Virus record (IMG/VR): IMGVR_UViG_3300042887_000462
Span: 1 to 20,151 of that record
DNA length: 20,151 nucleotides
Source: a virus
Strand: one strand, 5' to 3'
A program made the position numbers and the translations under genes. Position 1 is the stretch's first letter; the number at the start of each line of letters is the position of its first letter. This document shows positions 6,050 through 12,348 of the stretch, one piece after another. The notes beneath the pieces were generated by a model that saw only the letters and a program-made list of their open reading frames with translations, was not told where the DNA came from and did no database searches.

Positions 6050-6297
6050 ACATCGTAATATATTCTAAGCCAAACTGCTCTTGGTGCGTTAAGGCTAAAG
6101 AACTCATGAACAAGTTGAATCTCAATTATGATGAAAAGGTACTTAATGTGGACTACACGCGGGATGAGTTGAAACAGCTTATGCCTGAAAATCTACCCTT
6201 GACAGTGCCGCAGATTTTCGTGTATAATAAGCGCATTGGTGGTTATGAAGACTTCGCGGAATGGTGTGATAATCACGGTTATGGCAATGGGCAGTGA
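6046..6297 (+). CDS. Glutaredoxin
   Basis: The 83-residue protein has the thioredoxin-fold glutaredoxin signature: beta strand MNIVIYSKP, active site CSWC (C11, C14), TVPQIF with the cis-proline (about 56-61), and GGYEDF near the end for glutathione contact. T4-like phages commonly encode such proteins (T4 NrdC) to reduce ribonucleotide reductase. No reductase gene lies in this window, so its partner may be elsewhere or host-derived. GGAGAAGGCG precedes the ATG, which overlaps the previous stop (ATGA). Confidence 0.92.
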   Translation: MNIVIYSKPNCSWCVKAKELMNKLNLNYDEKVLNVDYTRDELKQLMPENLPLTVPQIFVYNKRIGGYEDFAEWCDNHGYGNGQ

Positions 6298-6538
6298 TAG
6301 ATTTCCAGACACAAAGGCAAACACATATGCATTCGGTGATGCTGAATGGAAAAAGATTGTATCTGAAAGTTCTATATCTATCAATCTCAGCCTACCCGTA
6401 TCAGACTGGGAATGTGTCGTGATTAGTAATGGTCAGTGGTCTACAACATTCCGCCCCGTGAAAGGAAGTGAACCCAACTGGTTTCATCGCAAGATGCAAG
6501 AGTTATGTTTTGGTATTAAATGGAGAAAGGTAAAGTAA
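6281..6538 (+). CDS. Conserved phage protein ending WFHRKMQELCFGIKWRKVK
   Basis: The product (85 residues from ATG 6281, or 83 from ATG 6287) is beta-rich with a conserved C-terminal segment PNWFHRKMQELCFGIKW that I recognise from phage hypotheticals. Neither candidate start has a convincing Shine-Dalgarno, so translation is probably coupled to the glutaredoxin, which it overlaps by 11-17 bases. Its stop overlaps the next ATG (TAATG). No function is known to me. Confidence 0.7.
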   Translation: MAMGSDRFPDTKANTYAFGDAEWKKIVSESSISINLSLPVSDWECVVISNGQWSTTFRPVKGSEPNWFHRKMQELCFGIKWRKVK

Positions 6539-6813
6539 TGTATAACGTGAGTGTGAAGCGGAATATGGAAATTGACCTTGAAGCTGCTGGCAATATTGTT
6601 GCTCAGGTTCTCAAGGAAGACTTTGAATTTGTCTGTCAGGAACTTCATGAGTTGAAGCACAAGATGGGCAATATGAAGGACTTTGAGATTGAGGACTTCA
6701 AGCGTAATGCTGAGGTTCATGATGCTATGAAGATTCTTCTTGGCTACTACATGACCAAGGGAGATTATGACGAATTCATGGAACTTCAGAGGGTATATGG
6801 CAATGTTGAGTAA
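6538..6813 (+). CDS. Helical acidic phage protein, function unknown
   Basis: The 91-residue product is nearly all helix-forming, with charged repeats (ELHELKHKMGNMKDFEIEDF in the middle) and a C-terminal GDYDEFMELQ. It may form a coiled coil. The start at 6538 has GAGAAAGGTAAAG upstream and overlaps the previous stop. I recognise the general type (phage 'helical, YYMTxxDYDEF' protein) but no function. It overlaps the next gene by 11 bases. Confidence 0.75.
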   Translation: MYNVSVKRNMEIDLEAAGNIVAQVLKEDFEFVCQELHELKHKMGNMKDFEIEDFKRNAEVHDAMKILLGYYMTKGDYDEFMELQRVYGNVE

Positions 6814-7072
6814 GATTGAACTGAAAGAGAGCCTTTCAAAGTGTGTTGCTAAGGTCGTCTTCAACAAGAGTGACGGTACAGTCCGAATGATGAACTGCAC
6901 TCTAATGGCTGATTATCTGCCTATGGCCATAAGTGAGGAAAAGGTTGCTCATGTTCCTAGAAAGCAGAATGATGAAGTTCTTGCTGTTTGGGATTTAGAC
7001 AACAAGGGTTGGCGGTCTTTCAATGTCAATTCGGTGATTGAAGTTCAATATATAGGAGTAGATAGAGTATAA
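6803..7072 (+). CDS. SH3-barrel-like (DUF2693-type) phage protein
   Basis: The 89-residue product contains KSDGTVRMMNCTLMADYLP (about 22-40) and VLAVWDLDNKGWRSFNVNSV (about 63-82). This 'K.DGT.R.M.CT ... (V/A)(F/W)D.....WRSF....V' arrangement is that of a small SH3-like beta-barrel family found in T4-like phages, which I remember as DUF2693. Function is unknown. Start could be ATG 6803 or ATG 6797, both close to AGAGGG. It ends in a TAATG overlap with a tiny basic gene. Confidence 0.75.
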   Translation: MLSKIELKESLSKCVAKVVFNKSDGTVRMMNCTLMADYLPMAISEEKVAHVPRKQNDEVLAVWDLDNKGWRSFNVNSVIEVQYIGVDRV

Positions 7073-7158
7073 TGGCACATCCACATAAAAATCGCCCGCG
7101 AAAGGGCCGCCGTAAGATCGGCTCAAAGAAGCGAAAAGCACGCAACAGGAGAAAGTAA
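7072..7158 (+). CDS. 28-aa highly basic peptide
   Basis: The frame encodes MAHPHKNRPRKGRRKIGSKK plus RKARNRRK: more than half of its residues are Lys, Arg or His. The 'KGRRK(I/V)GSKKR' core is one I have seen in equally short phage proteins. It starts in a TAATG overlap and ends one base before the next gene. Such a peptide would bind nucleic acid or ribosomes; this is inferred from charge only. Confidence 0.65.
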   Translation: MAHPHKNRPRKGRRKIGSKKRKARNRRK

Positions 7159-7159
7159 T

Positions 7160-7393
7160 ATGGCTAAGAGCAGGGCTGAACGCCGTCATCATCATGATAG
7201 GATGCTGAACAAGGTCAAGAAGTTTTTTTGGTACAAGAATTGGTTCTCAGGTGAAGAACACAAGGAACAGCATCAAAAGAGAATGGCCGAAACGCGAAAG
7301 CCCTGCTCTTGCTATGCGTGTGGTAATCCTCGCAAACACTGGAAACAAAAGACTATGCAAGAAAAGAGATTTGATGAATATGAGATTGAATAA
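7160..7393 (+). CDS. Putative zinc-binding protein with CSCYACGNPRKHW motif
   Basis: The 77-residue basic protein carries CSCYACGNPRKHW (about 49-61), a three-cysteine cluster followed by a His, typical of a small phage/bacterial family of unknown function in which 'C.C..CGNPRK' is invariant. The N-terminal half is Arg/His/Lys-rich, and residues 62-71 (KQKTMQEKRF) continue the family signature. Metal binding is likely. A good AGGAGAAAG ribosome binding site precedes the ATG. The stop overlaps the next start (TAATG). Confidence 0.8.
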   Translation: MAKSRAERRHHHDRMLNKVKKFFWYKNWFSGEEHKEQHQKRMAETRKPCSCYACGNPRKHWKQKTMQEKRFDEYEIE

Positions 7394-7716
7394 TGTCAGC
7401 CGATAATGGAATTTATATCCTACAGACCGAAGGTCCAGAATTTCGTGTAGGATATCATCAGGCTATTGACAACATTTATGGGAACTTTTCCGACGAATCA
7501 TTCCAATGGCAGGGTGATCCTGAAACAATGGTTAATTATTTCCATTCTGACAAGATATTTTCCAATCTTGAAGAAGCACTTGACTTTGCCTCAGACCTCA
7601 GCTACAATTATGAATATCTCGAAGACGGAATCTGTGTGATTACCGACTTCAAAGACTGGAATTTTGGAAAGCTTAAGGAACGATATGGCAAAGAAGCAGA
7701 AGGCAATTCGCGGTAA
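7393..7716 (+). CDS. MSADNGIYIL-family phage protein
   Basis: The 107-residue acidic product starts MSADNGIYILQTEGPEFRVG and continues with QAIDNIYGN, the signature of a conserved family in tailed phages whose role is unknown. The rest is an alpha/beta domain rich in Asp and Glu (EALDFASDLSYNYEYLEDGI). The gene starts in a TAATG overlap and overlaps the following larger gene by 32 bases, where the next start has its own AAGGA. Confidence 0.82.
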   Translation: MSADNGIYILQTEGPEFRVGYHQAIDNIYGNFSDESFQWQGDPETMVNYFHSDKIFSNLEEALDFASDLSYNYEYLEDGICVITDFKDWNFGKLKERYGKEAEGNSR

Positions 7717-8812
7717 GTTTGCGGACGAGAAGTATCTGGGCGCTGAACCTGATCTTCGCGGTGATGTTACAGATGCTCAGGTCATTCAGGCTTACAATTG
7801 GTATAACTACTTTTACGACCCAGATCAGGCAAAGATCTGGGTTGTGGACTATTTGAAGGAATTTCACAAATCAGAAAAGGAACTAATTAAAAATGCCAAC
7901 AGAATTAATCCTAATCTCTGCCGCACTAGCGGTTGGAATTGCCGTATACTACTTCTGGGTGGGAATCTCCCAAGCAAAATCGAACAGCGAAACCTCGAAC
8001 GTATCCGCGCCCTTGCCGCTGGATCCAACACCAGTGACACCAGCGCCGAAGAAGAAGTCGTCAAGAAAGAAGAAGTCTCAAAGCAAGTAATCTCTATTCA
8101 AGATCGTGTAACTAATCGTGCTAATGATCTGATTGCCAGCATTGAAGAACAGATTGACTCGTTCTATCGTGATGGCACTCAGTTCAAGGCTAGCGATTGG
8201 CTTTCACAGCATGATGTGAAGCCTGCTATTGCACAGCGCATTGCAGATTATTATAAGCCTCTCTATTCTGAACTCTTTGATGCTCTCTCTGGTAAAGTGC
8301 CTGAGTTGCGTGAAGCATACTCACACTACACCAAGCCGAAGCTGAAGGCTTATGTTGAGTTTATCAAGTCTATTGTTTCTGCGGCCGAGACCCGTGCTGT
8401 GGTCGTCAAAGCTGCACGAAAGCCGCGCAAGAAGAAGGAAAAACCTGCTTCTGTCGTTGTCTCTAAACTCAAGTTTAAAGAAAAGGATGAAGCCTACAAT
8501 GTCGTATCTGTTGATCCGAAGCAAATCGTTGGAGCTAATCAGCTTTGGGTGTTCAATACCAAATATCGAACTCTGGCTGTTTACAATGCTATGGGCCCTG
8601 CTGGGCTTAACGTCAAGGGTAGCACAGTAATTGGCTTTGACGAGAAAACATCCATTGTAAAGAAACTGCGAAAGCCTACTGAACAAGTGAACAAGTTGAA
8701 AGACGGTGGTAAGGTCGTACTTCGTAAGTTTATGGATGAAATCAAATGCAAGCCTAAGACCGCTACTGGTCGCATAAATACTGAAGTAGTGCTTGTAAGG
8801 ATTATTAAATGA
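7685..8812 (+). CDS. Large conserved phage protein, function unknown
   Basis: The 375-residue protein has three visible parts. The N-terminal part (1-95) has KGFxDEKYLG-like and YNWYNYFYDPDQAK segments and GWNCRILLLGGNLP. A low-complexity Glu/Lys linker spans about 115-135. The rest begins SIQDRV (137-142), has the basic stretch KAARKPRKKKEKP (242-254) and closes with LWVFNTKYRTL (287-297) and a KGSTVIGFDEKTS segment. I recognise this order from conserved proteins of T4-like phages of unknown role. AAGGAACGAT precedes the ATG. A second frame at 7893-8090 inside this gene may also be coding. Confidence 0.85.
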   Translation: MAKKQKAIRGKFADEKYLGAEPDLRGDVTDAQVIQAYNWYNYFYDPDQAKIWVVDYLKEFHKSEKELIKNANRINPNLCRTSGWNCRILLLGGNLPSKIEQRNLERIRALAAGSNTSDTSAEEEVVKKEEVSKQVISIQDRVTNRANDLIASIEEQIDSFYRDGTQFKASDWLSQHDVKPAIAQRIADYYKPLYSELFDALSGKVPELREAYSHYTKPKLKAYVEFIKSIVSAAETRAVVVKAARKPRKKKEKPASVVVSKLKFKEKDEAYNVVSVDPKQIVGANQLWVFNTKYRTLAVYNAMGPAGLNVKGSTVIGFDEKTSIVKKLRKPTEQVNKLKDGGKVVLRKFMDEIKCKPKTATGRINTEVVLVRIIK

Positions 8813-9189
8813 CAACTATCGTAAAGTTTCCTACTAATCGCATCATCCGAGAAGTTCCGCCAAACATTGAAGAAATTAACAAAGCTAAAGAGAAAAGTTT
8901 GCAAAAGCACGCCGAAACAATCGTAGAAGACTTGGTTCTTTCTATCATAGATGCAGTAGAGAACTACGGTATTGATACTGAAACAGAATCGTTTGAGAGA
9001 GACTTTTCTTTTGTTGCTGACGGACTTAGAGCTACGATTTATAGATCATTCAATATAAATCATCCTCTTCACTCTTTCATTGACACAAATGTTACTCTTG
9101 TCAAAGCAGAGAACTTTGATGATCTAAGACTTAAGATAGATCAAGTCATAGAAGAAATGTCTGACACTAATCTCGACAGTAAAGAATAG
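8809..9189 (+). CDS. Conserved T4-like phage protein, function unknown
   Basis: The 126-residue acidic product begins MTTIVKFPTNRIIRE and contains ERDFSFVADGLRATIYRSF (about 63-81) and HPLHSFIDTNV (about 85-95), a combination I associate with a conserved hypothetical family in T4-like phages. It starts on the stop of the preceding large gene (ATGA). A sigma70-like promoter overlaps its end, marking the start of the RNase H unit. No catalytic motif is visible. Confidence 0.8.
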   Translation: MTTIVKFPTNRIIREVPPNIEEINKAKEKSLQKHAETIVEDLVLSIIDAVENYGIDTETESFERDFSFVADGLRATIYRSFNINHPLHSFIDTNVTLVKAENFDDLRLKIDQVIEEMSDTNLDSKE

Positions 9190-9201
9190 CTGCTATATAA
9201 T
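9173..9201 (+). promoter_or_regulatory. Sigma70-like promoter ahead of RNase H
   Basis: TCGACA (9173-9178) and a perfect TATAAT (9196-9201) are 17 bp apart. The expected transcript start near 9208 is followed by AAGGTG (9213-9218) and the RNase H ATG at 9223. It lacks the palindromic element of the composite promoters. Confidence 0.55.
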
Positions 9202-9222
9202 AGCATATGATTAAGGTGAAAA

Positions 9223-10074
9223 ATGATATTGATTGATTTAAACCAGGTTTTGATTTCAAATCTGATGCAGCAAATTGGATCCAGTCCAAAGATTGCAATT
9301 GAAGAAGACCTGATTCGGCATATGGTGCTCAACAGTCTTCGTTCATACATTAGGCAATTCAAGTCTAAGTACGGAGACATTGTTATTTGTTGCGATTCTA
9401 AACGCTACTGGCGTAGAGGTGTGTTTCCATTCTACAAGTCCAATAGAAAGAAAGATCGAGAAGCATCTTCGCTTGATTGGAATCTTATCTTTGAAACTCT
9501 CAACAAAATCCGTGAAGAACTGAAAGAATATTTTCCCTATCGGGTCATTGAAGTTGATGGCGCTGAAGCAGATGATATTATTGCAACTCTGGTTGCCAGA
9601 AATGCTCCACACGAGGAAGTGTTAATTCTATCTTCGGACAAAGACTTCGTCCAGCTACAGAAATATCCTAATGTACTTCAATATTCTCCTATTCTGAAGC
9701 GATTCATCAAGACAGAAGATCCTAAGATATTTATCCGTGAACACATTATCAAGGGTGATCGCGGAGACGGCATTCCTAACTTTCTATCTGCTGATAATGT
9801 CTTTGCTATTGGCGAACGTCAAAAAGTCATAAATAAAAAGAAGCTTGAGCAATGGGTTCATATGAATCCAGAAGAGTTCTGCGTCAATGATACCATGCTG
9901 AGAGGATATGCCAGAAACAGAATGCTCGTTGATCTGGATCTAATTCCAGCAGACATACAGAAGAGTATTGTTGAAGCATATGAAACTGTTCAGACTGGTT
10001 CAAAGAACAAGATGCTCAACTATTTTATTGAGAAGAAACTTCGGAACATGATTGAAGTTTTGGACGAATTTTAA
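9223..10074 (+). CDS. rnh: T4-type RNase H (5'-3' exonuclease, FEN family)
   Basis: The 283-residue protein aligns along its length with T4 Rnh (305 residues), which removes RNA primers and acts as a flap 5'-nuclease on lagging strands. Metal-binding acidic residues are visible: D5 (ILIDLNQ), D58 (CCDSKRYWRR), the cluster EADD (115-118), SSDKDF (137-142) and KGDRGDG (177-183). The NRKKDREASSLDW helix and a KYPNVLQYSP segment match T4 closely. It has its own sigma70-like promoter and AAGGTG. Expected to act at the phage replication fork with polymerase and gp32-like proteins not in this window. Confidence 0.95.
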   Translation: MILIDLNQVLISNLMQQIGSSPKIAIEEDLIRHMVLNSLRSYIRQFKSKYGDIVICCDSKRYWRRGVFPFYKSNRKKDREASSLDWNLIFETLNKIREELKEYFPYRVIEVDGAEADDIIATLVARNAPHEEVLILSSDKDFVQLQKYPNVLQYSPILKRFIKTEDPKIFIREHIIKGDRGDGIPNFLSADNVFAIGERQKVINKKKLEQWVHMNPEEFCVNDTMLRGYARNRMLVDLDLIPADIQKSIVEAYETVQTGSKNKMLNYFIEKKLRNMIEVLDEF

Positions 10075-10087
10075 AGAAAGAAAGATA

Positions 10088-10510
10088 ATGAAACAGATTT
10101 ATGAGATTTTTGAAGAATTTGAAAAGGCCAGAAGTAAGAAAGAAAAGATAGAAGTATTGCAGAAGAACGATACCTTTGCTTTACGAACTGTTCTTCAGGC
10201 AGCTTTTCATCCTCGTGTTGAATTTATGATTGATAAGGTTCCGTATTACAAGCCAGAGCAAGTACCGCCTGGAATGGGATACTCTACAATCATTCAAGAA
10301 CTAGATCGATTGTATTTGCTAGTTAAAGGTCATCCTCGTTGTCCTGAAACTCTAACACAGGAAAGACGAGAACAGATTCTAATTCAGATGCTTGAAGCTT
10401 TGGAAGGAAAAGAATCGGTCGTGTTTATGAATATGCTTTTGAAGAATCTTAAAATCAAGGGCTTAGATGATAAGATCGTAGCAGAGGCTTTTCCTAACAT
10501 TCTGAACTAA
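10088..10510 (+). CDS. DUF6433-like phage protein
   Basis: The 140-residue helical protein shows the pattern I remember for DUF6433 of T4-like phages: an N-terminal IYEIFEEFEKA helix, KNDTFALRTVLQAAFHPRVE (about 28-47), YKPEQVPPGMGYS, RREQILIQMLEALEGKE and a final LDDKIVAEAFPNIL. Function is unknown. GAAAGAAAGATA precedes the ATG at 10088; an upstream in-frame start at 10052 would overlap RNase H without a ribosome binding site. The DUF number is from memory. Confidence 0.8.
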   Translation: MKQIYEIFEEFEKARSKKEKIEVLQKNDTFALRTVLQAAFHPRVEFMIDKVPYYKPEQVPPGMGYSTIIQELDRLYLLVKGHPRCPETLTQERREQILIQMLEALEGKESVVFMNMLLKNLKIKGLDDKIVAEAFPNILN

Positions 10511-10512
10511 TC

Positions 10513-10541
10513 TTGAAAATGTATATTGATCGACCTAGATT
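10513..10541 (+). promoter_or_regulatory. Possible weak sigma70-like promoter
   Basis: TTGAAA (10513-10518) and TAGATT (10536-10541) are 17 bp apart within the 57-base gap before the SprT-like gene. The -10 is a four-of-six match only. The palindromic element of P1-P5 is absent. Confidence 0.3.
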
Positions 10542-10567
10542 ATGTGGACCTATCTTAGGATGCACAT

Positions 10568-10975
10568 ATGTCAAAAAGAAAAACAAGATCGCAACTAGTC
10601 AAGATTATGGAATCTCATGATGAAGATGTATATCACACAACTGCGGAAGATTGCATGAAATGGTTTAAGGTTATAAACCGTGAAGTGTTCGACAACAAAC
10701 TGTCTCCTCTAGACGAAATTGATATTCGTTGGAGAAGAGGTGCACACGCATATTATGAATCAGTAAAAGATACGAAAAATCCTCTTTACAGATATTCAAA
10801 ACTCTGTATGAACAAGCGTTACAAATCCAAAAAGTTTTTCATTGAAGTTCTTGCCCATGAACTTGTTCATCACTATCAGTTTATAACTGAAGGTGTAACA
10901 AGTCACGGCAAAACTTTTATGAATTGGACTGAGAAGTTTAACAAGAAAGGATTACGTTTAGTAAAGGCTTATTGA
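10568..10975 (+). CDS. SprT-like zinc metalloprotease
   Basis: The 135-residue protein has the zinc motif HELVH (H97, E98, H101) in AHELVHHYQF, followed by SHGKTFMNW, whose H113 is a likely third ligand. It also has the SprT-type upstream element of a strand pair ending RYSKLCMNKRY. The SprT/Spartan family includes proteases acting on DNA-bound proteins. The C-terminal zinc ribbon of bacterial SprT is absent, as in many phage versions. AGGATGCACAT precedes the ATG. The family call is good; substrates are unknown. Confidence 0.85.
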   Translation: MSKRKTRSQLVKIMESHDEDVYHTTAEDCMKWFKVINREVFDNKLSPLDEIDIRWRRGAHAYYESVKDTKNPLYRYSKLCMNKRYKSKKFFIEVLAHELVHHYQFITEGVTSHGKTFMNWTEKFNKKGLRLVKAY

Positions 10976-10976
10976 C

Positions 10977-11153
10977 ATGAAATATAAAAAGAATCACTAT
11001 GGCACTCAAGAGAATGTTGATGATGAAGATTATGTGGATATGCGAAAGGGCACAAAAAGACGCCCGATCCGAAACTGGACAAAAGCTTATGTCCAACACC
11101 AGGATGAAGCCGACGAAATAGACGACTTTTACGGTAACAAAACAAGTTACTAA
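10977..11153 (+). CDS. 58-aa charged phage protein, function unknown
   Basis: The product begins MKYKKNHYGTQENVDDEDYV, has a basic centre (RKGTKRRPIRNWTKAYVQHQ) and an acidic end (DEADEIDDFYG). The segment with alternating charge blocks looks like small phage proteins ending '(R/K)NW.KA...H.D....DDFY', seen in relatives. TAAAGG lies about 11 bases before the ATG. It is the last gene of this transcription unit, just upstream of a strong inverted repeat and P3. Confidence 0.65.
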   Translation: MKYKKNHYGTQENVDDEDYVDMRKGTKRRPIRNWTKAYVQHQDEADEIDDFYGNKTSY

Positions 11154-11165
11154 TAACGTAGCGTA

Positions 11166-11194
11166 AACAGGTATGCAGCCAAAGCATACCTGTT
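11166..11194. repeat. Perfect 11-bp inverted repeat upstream of P3
   Basis: AACAGGTATGC (11166-11176) and GCATACCTGTT (11184-11194) are exact reverse complements around a 7-base loop. The right arm is the first part of the conserved 15-mer of P3. No T-run follows, so a protein-binding site or attenuating hairpin is more likely than a classic terminator, although it does lie right after the last gene of an operon. Confidence 0.75.
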
Positions 11195-11248
11195 ATGCGT
11201 TTGAAACCATTGAAATTCGGGGCACCGATACCCATATCTAGTCTATCA
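11184..11248 (+). promoter_or_regulatory. Composite phage promoter P3
   Basis: The element GCATACCTGTTATGC (11184-11198) is followed by 11 bp, TTGAAA (11210-11215), a 21-bp spacer and TCTAGTCTATCA (11237-11248). The -10 region is the least conserved of the five copies. The next gene starts at 11270. Confidence 0.65.
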
Positions 11249-11269
11249 GTTAACAATGGAGACTACTCT

Positions 11270-11899
11270 ATGGCTATTCTTTACACCGCTGCCCGCGATT
11301 CCAACGAGAACCGCTATGAGGGCTTTGTTCTCGCAAAGGTTGTAGACCAGTCCTATCGGATCATGTCCGACGTATGGGGTACGGCCGACTTTGCCCGCGT
11401 CTGGGATGAGGCTACGGCTTCACCGAAAATGATCCTAGTCAATGTGTACGATATGAATCCCGAGAGCTGGCGCCCCGTCCAGATCACGGTGGACGCGACC
11501 GACGAAATCCGCGAAAAATACAAGCAGTGGATGATCAATCTGGAGTTTAACCGATTGCTGGATCTTGAACAGAATCGCGTCCGTCAGATTGAGAAAGGTA
11601 CTATCGCTAAGGTTGTGAAGGGTAAGAACGGCAAGGGCACTGTCGGGCCAGTTGTTGTCATGATGGATGCAACCTACGGTATGGGCTGGCGCTCTTCCGT
11701 AGAGAAGAAGCTGGCTATCGCCACCTCTGACGTTAAGGTCAAGAAGGCCTTACGTTCTGGTAAGGTTGCTGAGGTCTATCAGGATGTGGTCTGGGTTTGG
11801 GCACGTAACTGCCAGCGGGTTGATGTTCCTCAGATTGACAAGGACGCTCTCCTTCAGACGGCTCAGGAACGGGTGCAGTGGCAATACCGAGCCGCTTAA
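11270..11899 (+). CDS. Phage protein with KOW-like beta segment
   Basis: The 209-residue product has an N-terminal alpha/beta part (MAILYTAARDSNENRYEGFV) and a middle stretch KGTIAKVVKGKNGKGTVGPV (about 111-130). This resembles KOW or SH3-like loops in small phage proteins ('V.KG(R/K)..PKGT.G.V....YG'). The last third ends in a VWARN segment and a helix. The ATG at 11270 follows TGGAGA at 8-base spacing; the frame extends upstream into P3 but those residues are untranslated leader. It is the sole gene driven by P3 before the repeat region. Function unknown. Confidence 0.78.
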   Translation: MAILYTAARDSNENRYEGFVLAKVVDQSYRIMSDVWGTADFARVWDEATASPKMILVNVYDMNPESWRPVQITVDATDEIREKYKQWMINLEFNRLLDLEQNRVRQIEKGTIAKVVKGKNGKGTVGPVVVMMDATYGMGWRSSVEKKLAIATSDVKVKKALRSGKVAEVYQDVVWVWARNCQRVDVPQIDKDALLQTAQERVQWQYRAA

Positions 11900-11940
11900 C
11901 CCCTGCTCCAGCCCTTTCCTCCTGCGTTTTTCACGACTTC

Positions 11941-11987
11941 AATAAAATCAATGACTTAGCCAGATCAATAAAATCAATGACTTAGCC
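11941..11987. repeat. Tandem repeat pair upstream of promoter P4
   Basis: Two identical 21-bp units (AATAAAATCAATGACTTAGC plus C) lie at 11941-11961 and 11967-11987 with a 26-bp period. They are close copies of the pair at 1-49. They lie in the only sizeable gap here (11900-12080), which otherwise holds a pyrimidine-rich stretch and P4. Confidence 0.75.
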
Positions 11988-11999
11988 TATGTTCTGGCC

Positions 12000-12064
12000 G
12001 CATACCAGTTATGCGGTTGGAACCCTTGAAAATCCTGAGTTCCATACCCATATATAGTATGTAA
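12000..12064 (+). promoter_or_regulatory. Composite phage promoter P4
   Basis: GCATACCAGTTATGC (12000-12014), inside a CCGCATA/TATGCGG inverted repeat (11998-12016), is followed by 11 bp, TTGAAA (12026-12031), a 21-bp spacer and TATAGTATGTAA (12053-12064). GAGAGAGAAAAAC and the next start codon follow at 12081. Confidence 0.72.
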
Positions 12065-12080
12065 CAAGAGAGAGAAAAAC

Positions 12081-12278
12081 ATGGCTTCGCCTGCTCCTAA
12101 GATTGCCCCTGCTGACCTCGTTGCTGCTTTGGCAGCTTTTGCAACTTCTGGTAAAGAAGTCACTAAGGTTGAAGTGGGTGCCGCTTCCAACGTCAAAAAG
12201 TCCAAGTATGTCGGCAAGAAGGCGCTCAAGGGCATTGCCCAGCGACTCGGCCATGCACCCAGCGCATATCTGGGTTGA
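12081..12278 (+). CDS. Small basic phage protein (65 aa)
   Basis: The product has an Ala/Pro-rich helical N-terminus (MASPAPKIAPADLVAALAAF) and a Lys-rich C-terminus (KKSKYVGKKALKGIAQRLG). GAGAGAGAAA lies just upstream of the ATG, 23 bases after the P4 -10 box. Its TGA stop is the last triplet of the P5 15-mer, the same arrangement as the gene at 209-400 and P2. DNA binding is possible from composition. No family is recognised with confidence. Confidence 0.7.
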   Translation: MASPAPKIAPADLVAALAAFATSGKEVTKVEVGAASNVKKSKYVGKKALKGIAQRLGHAPSAYLG

Positions 12279-12328
12279 TCGGAAATCTCTTGAAATTCCG
12301 ACTGTCCAATCCCATCTATAGTATATGA
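12264..12328 (+). promoter_or_regulatory. Composite phage promoter P5
   Basis: A degenerate element GCATATCTGGGTTGA (12264-12278; left half conserved) lies 26 bp upstream of TTGAAA (12290-12295), with a 21-bp spacer and TATAGTATATGA (12317-12328). An ACCCAG/CTGGGT inverted repeat surrounds the element's left half. It overlaps the end of the previous gene and drives the gene run from 12349. Confidence 0.68.
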
Positions 12329-12348
12329 CAGTGACAAGAAAGGTTCCA

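Noticed and set aside
10519-10620. 33-codon frame starting ATG 10519 before the SprT-like gene
   Set aside because: It overlaps the SprT gene in another frame, has no ribosome binding site and its residues show no pattern; the region is better read as a weak promoter plus leader.
12103-12321. 72-codon frame overlapping the gene at 12081-12278
   Set aside because: It is Leu/Ser/Arg-rich in the manner of an out-of-frame translation and runs into P5; the 12081 frame has a good ribosome binding site.
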